A DNA stretch of 25,082 nt from the NCBI GenBank assembly GCA_945835085.1, contig CAMAIG010000001.1, positions 1-25,082 of the forward strand. The letters are read 5' to 3'. Source of the DNA: an uncultured Ruminococcus sp. GTDB lineage: Bacteria; Bacillota; Clostridia; Oscillospirales; Ruminococcaceae. Both the position numbers and the translations under genes were made by a program. Shown here piece after piece: positions 21,062-25,082 of this stretch (its first letter is position 1; each line of letters starts with the position of its first letter). The notes beneath the pieces were generated by a model. The model was not told the DNA's origin. It saw only the letters and a program-made list of their open reading frames with translations, and did no database searches.

Positions 21062-22759
21062 TTAAAATACCTGCGCACCCCATGAAACGGTGGATTCCAT
21101 TTCAAGCTGCATAAGATACATTGCATTTATAAGCGCTACAACACAATCGACCTTTCCGGCGCTTTTCTTCTTGTTAACGTACTTGTTGAGGTTTGTGTCC
21201 TCGGTACAGCGTGCGTTTTCAAAGTTTATTTCGAGCATAGCATTTTTTTCGTAGTGGAACGTATTATGCAGCACCGATTCTTTAAGCAGCTTCGTAGGTC
21301 TGTGCAAAAGACTTGAATGCTGCTTTATTTCAACACATTCGATAGGGTTTTCCGCACTTTCCAGCTTCTGAACTGTGGAAATGGCATTGTAACGGTCAAA
21401 TCCAAGCTGTACGATGTCAACGCCGTACTTTTCGGGAATTGCAAGTATAAAATCCTCGATAAACTTGTAATCTATTATCCTGTCGCCGCAGTCAAAGCAT
21501 ACGCCGTCGCGGATAAGCTGCCGATAGTCCACCTGCTCACGCTTGGATTTATAATCAACGCTGTCCGCAGGGATAAATCCCCACACTTTGGCGTAGATAA
21601 TATCATTTTCAAACGTTACCATTGCGGCGGCGGTGTTGTCGTCAGTTTGAGAAAGGTCAAGCCCTAACCATACACGGCGGCCTTTCCAGAAATCCGCATT
21701 TTCTTCTGTTTGGCAGGCTCTTACAAGCGTAATATCAATAAATCCCTCAACGCCCAGGCTCTTATACCTGATATTGCAATGCTTGCAGAGGAAGTTTTCA
21801 CGCTTGCTCTCGTACAGAATAGCCGTTGCTCTCTTTTCGCAGAGATCCTCAAAAATATATTCGTGGTCAATTGCAACGGGGTTGCTCTGATAGATAACAA
21901 GGTCGTTTGTCTGCCATTGTTCGTCTGTCAGCAGATCATCGTCAGGCTCATACAACAGCGCAAAATACCGCTTGCTGAGCATATTTCCGTCAAACCCGTC
22001 AAGCACCTTCTTGGCAATGTCAATTTCCGTAAGCAGTACATTGTTGTCGTTTGGGTATTGCGTGGAAATAATAATACCCAGCTTGTTTTTGAGCGTTATC
22101 TGAGAAGAGCGCATTGCTTCAACGGGGTAATCGTCCATTGCTCCGGCTTCGTCTGCAAGAAAGATGTTAGCCATTTTGCCGTCCATCTTGTCTTCCGAAT
22201 AAGCAAGGGGCGTGTAGTCGCTGTCGGTAATAAGACAGCGTATCTCGCTGCGCAGAGTTTTGAAGATCGTCCCGTCATTAAGCGCAGGAGAGGATTTTAT
22301 TATTTTTTTGATAGCCGTCTGAAGCTCTTTCGACAGCTTAAGGTCGGGCGCAACCGAGAAGAACCTTCCGAACTGCCCCTCCGTAAGCATTCCTATGATG
22401 AAAATAACGCCCGAATAAAACGTCTTGAAATTCTTTCGGCATATTTCAAGCAGTGCTGTGCGGTAATATCGTGTGTTGTCGGCTCTGTTTTTTGTGCAGA
22501 ACACAGCAACGATAAGCAGCCACGCATAGCGCTCCATACAGCTTATCAGAGGCTTTTGCAGGTCAGGGTGGATAATGAGCCGCAGCAGCTTGCATATCTT
22601 GCGGAACGTCTTTTCGCAAACATAAGCGTCCGGGTCTGAGCCGTCGACTATTTTCAGCCAGGCAGCGCATTGCTTTTTAACGTACTTAGGAACTTTTCTG
22701 TTGTTTTCTTCAATGCACCACAGCGCATATGTTACCGCCGGGCTCTCCTGTATAGTCAA
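21062..22759 (-). CDS. terL: Terminase large subunit
   Basis: About 565 residues. A TTG at 22759 is preferred because GGAGG (22772-22768) is 8 nt upstream; a GTG at 22768 overlaps it. The ATPase motor carries an unusual Walker A (CRKNFKT, around residues 108-113, Phe in place of the usual Gly before Lys-Thr) and a Walker B (IFLADEAG). The nuclease half has the metal-binding aspartates of WLGLDLSQTDDNTAAAM, LGFDRYN and KVDCVVALINAMYL. It packages DNA through the portal and cuts it at genome ends. It lies between terS and portal, directly behind a repeated promoter. Confidence 0.93.
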   Translation of the reverse strand: MTIQESPAVTYALWCIEENNRKVPKYVKKQCAAWLKIVDGSDPDAYVCEKTFRKICKLLRLIIHPDLQKPLISCMERYAWLLIVAVFCTKNRADNTRYYRTALLEICRKNFKTFYSGVIFIIGMLTEGQFGRFFSVAPDLKLSKELQTAIKKIIKSSPALNDGTIFKTLRSEIRCLITDSDYTPLAYSEDKMDGKMANIFLADEAGAMDDYPVEAMRSSQITLKNKLGIIISTQYPNDNNVLLTEIDIAKKVLDGFDGNMLSKRYFALLYEPDDDLLTDEQWQTNDLVIYQSNPVAIDHEYIFEDLCEKRATAILYESKRENFLCKHCNIRYKSLGVEGFIDITLVRACQTEENADFWKGRRVWLGLDLSQTDDNTAAAMVTFENDIIYAKVWGFIPADSVDYKSKREQVDYRQLIRDGVCFDCGDRIIDYKFIEDFILAIPEKYGVDIVQLGFDRYNAISTVQKLESAENPIECVEIKQHSSLLHRPTKLLKESVLHNTFHYEKNAMLEINFENARCTEDTNLNKYVNKKKSAGKVDCVVALINAMYLMQLEMESTVSWGAQVF

Positions 22760-22782
22760 CCTGTCCACCTCCGCTTTATTTT

Positions 22783-22818
22783 ATCTTAGCATAAAACAAA
22801 GCCGAGAAACGGACAGTT
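22783..22818 (-). promoter_or_regulatory. Repeated late promoter, copy 2 (before terL)
   Basis: AACTGTCCGTTT (22818-22807), 18 nt, then TAAGAT (22788-22783) preceded by TG (TGCTAAGAT). It lies between the terS stop and the terL start and overlaps no coding sequence. A short leader of about 15-20 nt to terL is expected. Confidence 0.75.
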
Positions 22819-22825
22819 ATTTTTC

Positions 22826-23392
22826 TTATGTCTCGTCGCCCTCATCATCCATAAGAGCCGCAAGCAAAGGATTTTCTTTTTTCTGCGGTGTTTTCGGAAT
22901 AGATCTTAGCGCCGCCGAGATAGTCATAACGTTCTCCTTGTCAATAGCAAGCATTATATTTCTTTTTCTGTCGATAGCCGCACCCAACGTGACTTTCTGG
23001 GATTGCAGCTTGATTATCTGCTTCGTAAAAGACATGACCTGCTCAAAATCCAAATCTTCAAGCTCCTTAAACTTTTCCTCAAGCGCATCGGCAAGCTCTT
23101 TTATGTGCTGTATATCCTCTTCCAGTTCAACGATTTCTGCATACAGCTCGCAGTATGTATTTATCCCGGAAGAATATAAAGCGTCATTCTTGCCGATCTT
23201 CGTCATCAACTTCGATACACGCAAAAATTCCTTATGTGCAGTTTTGTTGCTGCCTACCTCTGAGCGCTCAAACAAAGGCTTTCCGCTGAGAACAGACTGT
23301 TCGGCACTTTCCCTCGCCTCAAGCTCAGCTTTGGTACGGTGGCTTTTACCCTCCGCTTTGATAACTCCTGCTGTTTTCGCCGGTCTTGCCAC
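22826..23392 (-). CDS. terS: Terminase small subunit, P27 family
   Basis: 188 residues from a GTG at 23392, the only start in frame near AGGGTGATG. The basic N-terminus with MARPAKTAGVIKAEGKSHRT and ELEARESAE, a central helical part (HKEFLRVSKLMTKIGKNDAL, YCELYAEIVELEEDIQHIKE) and a C-terminal tail match P27-like small terminases. These bind the packaging start site and hand DNA to TerL. It is the first gene after promoter copy 1 and the candidate cos region. Confidence 0.9.
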   Translation of the reverse strand: MARPAKTAGVIKAEGKSHRTKAELEARESAEQSVLSGKPLFERSEVGSNKTAHKEFLRVSKLMTKIGKNDALYSSGINTYCELYAEIVELEEDIQHIKELADALEEKFKELEDLDFEQVMSFTKQIIKLQSQKVTLGAAIDRKRNIMLAIDKENVMTISAALRSIPKTPQKKENPLLAALMDDEGDET

Positions 23393-23429
23393 AAGCTCAT
23401 CACCCTGCTTTCGTTTACTTCTTGGCTTT

Positions 23430-23465
23430 ATCTTAACATAAAACCGAGCTGCAAAACGGACAGTT
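23430..23465 (-). promoter_or_regulatory. Repeated late promoter, copy 1 (before terS)
   Basis: AACTGTCCGTTT (23465-23454), 18 nt, then TAAGAT (23435-23430) preceded by TG (TGTTAAGAT). Expected start of transcription is near 23423, about 30 nt before the terS GTG. Confidence 0.75.
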
Positions 23466-23470
23466 ATTTA

Positions 23471-23501
23471 TCCCAAAAATTTTATTTCGCTCATTTTGGG
23501 A
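23471..23501. repeat. Inverted repeat upstream of promoter copy 1
   Basis: TCCCAAAA (23471-23478) and TTTTGGGA (23494-23501) form an 8-bp stem. No T-run follows on the - strand. It may be a protein site or part of the packaging region between HNH and terS. Confidence 0.35.
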
Positions 23502-23542
23502 AAAAATTATTTACAGAGGGCAGGAGTAGGTGTCCTAAGCTG

Positions 23543-23572
23543 ACCCCCGAAAAACCTTGACCCTCGGGGGGT
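23543..23572. other. Candidate cos region (C/G-tract inverted repeat)
   Basis: ACCCCCGA (23543-23550) and TCGGGGGGT (23564-23572) form a near-perfect dyad in the 193-nt gene-free stretch between HNH and terS. Phages with an HNH gene beside a P27/HK97-type terminase are usually cos phages with the site here, often with G/C tracts. The assignment is by position and symmetry only. Confidence 0.35.
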
Positions 23573-23585
23573 ACTACTGTAATTT

Positions 23586-23978
23586 TTAGGGTGAGGAAGC
23601 AAAAAACTCTGATTTTGCTATTTTTTTCAGGTATTCTGCGGATATTTTGCCGCTTTCGGCAAGTTCGTGGTGACGATTGCACAGACATATGAGATTATCA
23701 TCGTCAAGCCTGAGTTCCCAAGCTGATGACAACGGCTCTATGTGATGCACGCTTACATCATGCACATACTTTATCGGAGCTCCGCCGTAACCGATAGCGC
23801 ATAGCCTGCACATATTGCGATCCCTTATACGGATATGCTCACGTTTATGCTGCCACGGCTTAGAGTTTCGGAATTTTACTATCGCATTATCAGCATTATG
23901 CTGCTTGCGCAGAGGACGTTTGGGGCAAACATAATTTATTTCATGTATTTTATTGCAATATGGACACGCCTTTTTCAT
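23586..23978 (-). CDS. HNH endonuclease of the packaging module
   Basis: 130 residues, ATG overlapping the stop of the tiny HTH gene. Cys5, Cys8 and Cys18 near the start and CRLC later can bind zinc. The HNH core is VSVHHIEPL, then LDDDNLICLCNRHHE. In HK97-like phages the HNH protein beside the terminase genes works with the terminase in cutting cos DNA. Position directly upstream of the cos candidate and terS supports this role over that of a homing enzyme. Confidence 0.9.
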   Translation of the reverse strand: MKKACPYCNKIHEINYVCPKRPLRKQHNADNAIVKFRNSKPWQHKREHIRIRDRNMCRLCAIGYGGAPIKYVHDVSVHHIEPLSSAWELRLDDDNLICLCNRHHELAESGKISAEYLKKIAKSEFFASSP

Positions 23979-24151
23979 TTCTTCACCCTGTTTTTGCGCT
24001 TAGGACTGCCTAAGTCATAATATTTATACAGCCTTTGCAGCGTTCTATCGGAAACATAGAACCGCATAGCCGCCGCAGTCCTGCTCATTCCTGATTTTTC
24101 AAGGTTCCACGCTTGTATAGTTTGCTCTCTTGATAAGCAACAGCCTTTCAT
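23975..24151 (-). CDS. Tiny helix-turn-helix protein (58 aa)
   Basis: Starts MKGCCLSREQTIQAWNLEKS with GGAGGG 9 nt upstream. It overlaps both neighbours by 4 nt (ATGA). Residues 8-45 (IQAWNLEKSGMSRTAAAMRF, then VSDRTLQRLYKYY) form a clear helix-turn-helix of Fis/PucR-like or transposase-like type, with a basic tail (SPKRKNRVKK). It is the last gene before the packaging operon, where many Firmicute phages encode their late-transcription activator. That makes it a candidate for binding the repeated AACTGTCCGTTT box, though nothing direct proves it. Confidence 0.7.
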   Translation of the reverse strand: MKGCCLSREQTIQAWNLEKSGMSRTAAAMRFYVSDRTLQRLYKYYDLGSPKRKNRVKK

Positions 24152-24531
24152 TTATCATGCCCTCCAGACGAATACTCCACAATAACGTCCCTTGCATGCT
24201 CCATACCAAAGCATACCTCGACCCTATACCCCTGCTTGCGCAAGGCTCCGATATACTCCTCCTGAGCCTCTGACACACGGCCGCCCTTGACCCGTTTAAG
24301 CTCTATGTATAGGCCGTGGTATTTCCCTCTTGCAACAGGCAGGCATATATCCGGCACACCTGCCTTGACGCCCTGCGCCTTAAACCTTACCGCCTCTGCC
24401 TTGCTGCGCTTGCCGCCGTTGGGAATGTGGTACATAAGCGCAAGCTCGGGATATTTGCCTCTTGCAAAATGCGCCCAGGCAAAAAGCTGCGTTTGCTCTA
24501 TGTCCTCGGTTGGCGTGTTGTTGTATCGCAT
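24148..24531 (-). CDS. VRR-NUC domain nuclease
   Basis: 127 residues from the ATG at 24531 with GAGGAGG about 8 nt upstream. Motifs are EDIEQTQLFAWA, YHIPNGGKR, GVPDICLPVARG, LYIELKR and Q-EYI. These include the PD-(D/E)XK-type catalytic PDI and E-L-K residues of stand-alone VRR-NUC proteins. Such nucleases are common in phage replication and recombination regions, where they are thought to resolve branched DNA. It overlaps the stop of the Rep gene by 1 nt. Confidence 0.88.
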   Translation of the reverse strand: MRYNNTPTEDIEQTQLFAWAHFARGKYPELALMYHIPNGGKRSKAEAVRFKAQGVKAGVPDICLPVARGKYHGLYIELKRVKGGRVSEAQEEYIGALRKQGYRVEVCFGMEHARDVIVEYSSGGHDK

Positions 24532-25082
24532 CAAATCAGCCTCCTCATTGCATACTTGATAAAATTACCGCCCGTCAGCTCATCGGCACCGCTCCTTATG
24601 CTATCTGGGATAAGCTCATAGCCCTTTGGCGCTTTGGGCTTGTTCCAGCGTGCCGCCTCGATACGTTCAAGCCTTACCTTTGGCTTCTTCAAGCCCTTGC
24701 TTGTGATATAGCGCCGTTCTCCCGGAACGTGCGTGTCCGGCAGCTTGCCGCCCTTTGTCTTATCCACAAGATATTGGGCAAGCCCGTACCAGTCATAGTT
24801 TGCCCATAGCTTGCTGTTCTTGCGATACTGTATCTCGCCGCCGCCTGCCTTATCCCAAAGCTCCTCGATAATTTCACGATCCTTACGGCTGTGCAGTATG
24901 CAGTGATGATGGACGTTTCCGCCTTGCCCTATCTCGGTGTTGTACACATAGTCGCAGGCGTACCCTTGCTTTTTACAATAATCCCGATACAGCCGCAGGA
25001 ACCGCCCGAAGATCTCCTTGCCCTCCGCAATTGTCATTACCGTTTTTGCAGGATAGGTAAATACAAGGTTGTAGTCGCCCGG
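24531..25082 (-). CDS. HUH-type replication initiator (Rep), 5' end beyond the window
   Basis: 183 residues are visible; the frame stays open to the right edge and the internal ATG at 25037 is not the true start. Motif 1 (YNLVFTY) lies upstream of that ATG. The HUH motif is VHHHCILH, and YLVDKTKG supplies a likely catalytic tyrosine. RRYITSKGLKKP is typical of phage and plasmid rolling-circle Rep proteins. It would nick a single-strand origin and start replication through a 5'-phosphotyrosine link. The origin is not visible here. It is coupled to the VRR-NUC gene. Confidence 0.78.
   Translation of the reverse strand, partial: PGDYNLVFTYPAKTVMTIAEGKEIFGRFLRLYRDYCKKQGYACDYVYNTEIGQGGNVHHHCILHSRKDREIIEELWDKAGGGEIQYRKNSKLWANYDWYGLAQYLVDKTKGGKLPDTHVPGERRYITSKGLKKPKVRLERIEAARWNKPKAPKGYELIPDSIRSGADELTGGNFIKYAMRRLI

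Noticed and set aside
21710..22639. Long + strand frame opposite terL (309 codons)
   Set aside because: Antisense shadow; terL on the other strand has the full set of family motifs.
13484..23465. The four AACTGTCCGTTT repeats as CRISPR-like or IS-related repeats
   Set aside because: Copies are far apart, always same strand, always in promoter position, with a -10 box at fixed distance and no terminal repeats or target duplications.

Overview
The window reads as a large piece of a temperate siphophage of Gram-positive type, most likely infecting a gut or rumen Clostridia host (Ruminococcaceae-like). This is judged from the family mix: large serine integrase, P27-type small terminase, HK97-fold capsid, GH25 lysin, Holin_4-type holin, choline/glucan-binding repeats, DUF4376 and BspA-type LRR tail proteins, and strong AGGAGG ribosome sites. 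No ribosomal, tRNA or housekeeping gene is visible.

Layout. (1) 1-450: divergent lysogeny/lytic control region. A Cro-like gene and the start of a further gene run left, and an XRE repressor runs right. Two good sigma70-type promoters and two distinct operator families lie between them. (2) 450-2952, + strand: repressor, a secreted cell-wall-binding protein (probable lysogenic conversion gene) and the integrase. (3) 2953-3039: a 46-bp dyad directly after the integrase stop, a good attP candidate, then a bidirectional terminator. (4) 3045-25082, all - strand, read right to left: HUH Rep (cut by the edge), VRR-NUC nuclease, tiny HTH protein, HNH endonuclease, terS, terL, portal, capsid, head-tail connectors, tail tube, tail chaperone-like protein, prohead protease, gp10-like protein, tape measure, distal tail/hub, LRR tail protein, tail fibre, DUF4376, membrane protein, small HTH protein, GH25 lysin and holin. 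The integrase and lysis genes are neighbours with an intact-looking attP between them. This fits the excised or circular phage form better than an integrated prophage.

The unusual part is two cargo loci built into head genes. The portal carries a C-terminal domain resembling BECR-fold RNase toxins, placed after an NPKNGQF linker and followed by a small acidic immunity-like gene. Behind that gene lies an orphan copy of an alternative portal 3' end: ten identical codons' worth of protein, with all nucleotide differences synonymous. The prohead protease, displaced into the tail region, carries a duplicated WxxAEKRL..YNPYHDPTNG linker block around an unidentified domain. An overlapping toxin-like ORF with its own NGQF linker follows, then two immunity-like small genes. 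Short E-T-R-(A/S) motifs occur in the capsid delta domain and between protease and cargo, and may be maturation cleavage sites that free the cargo inside the virion.

Four 36-nt repeats, each AACTGTCCGTTT, 18 nt, then an extended -10 box, lie upstream of terS, terL, capsid and gp10. They look like phage-specific late promoters under one activator. Two of them follow directly on the cargo loci and sit inside terminator-like hairpins, so each cargo/immunity unit is insulated from the next structural operon. Functions of the cargo domains and the regulatory reading are inferences from sequence only.
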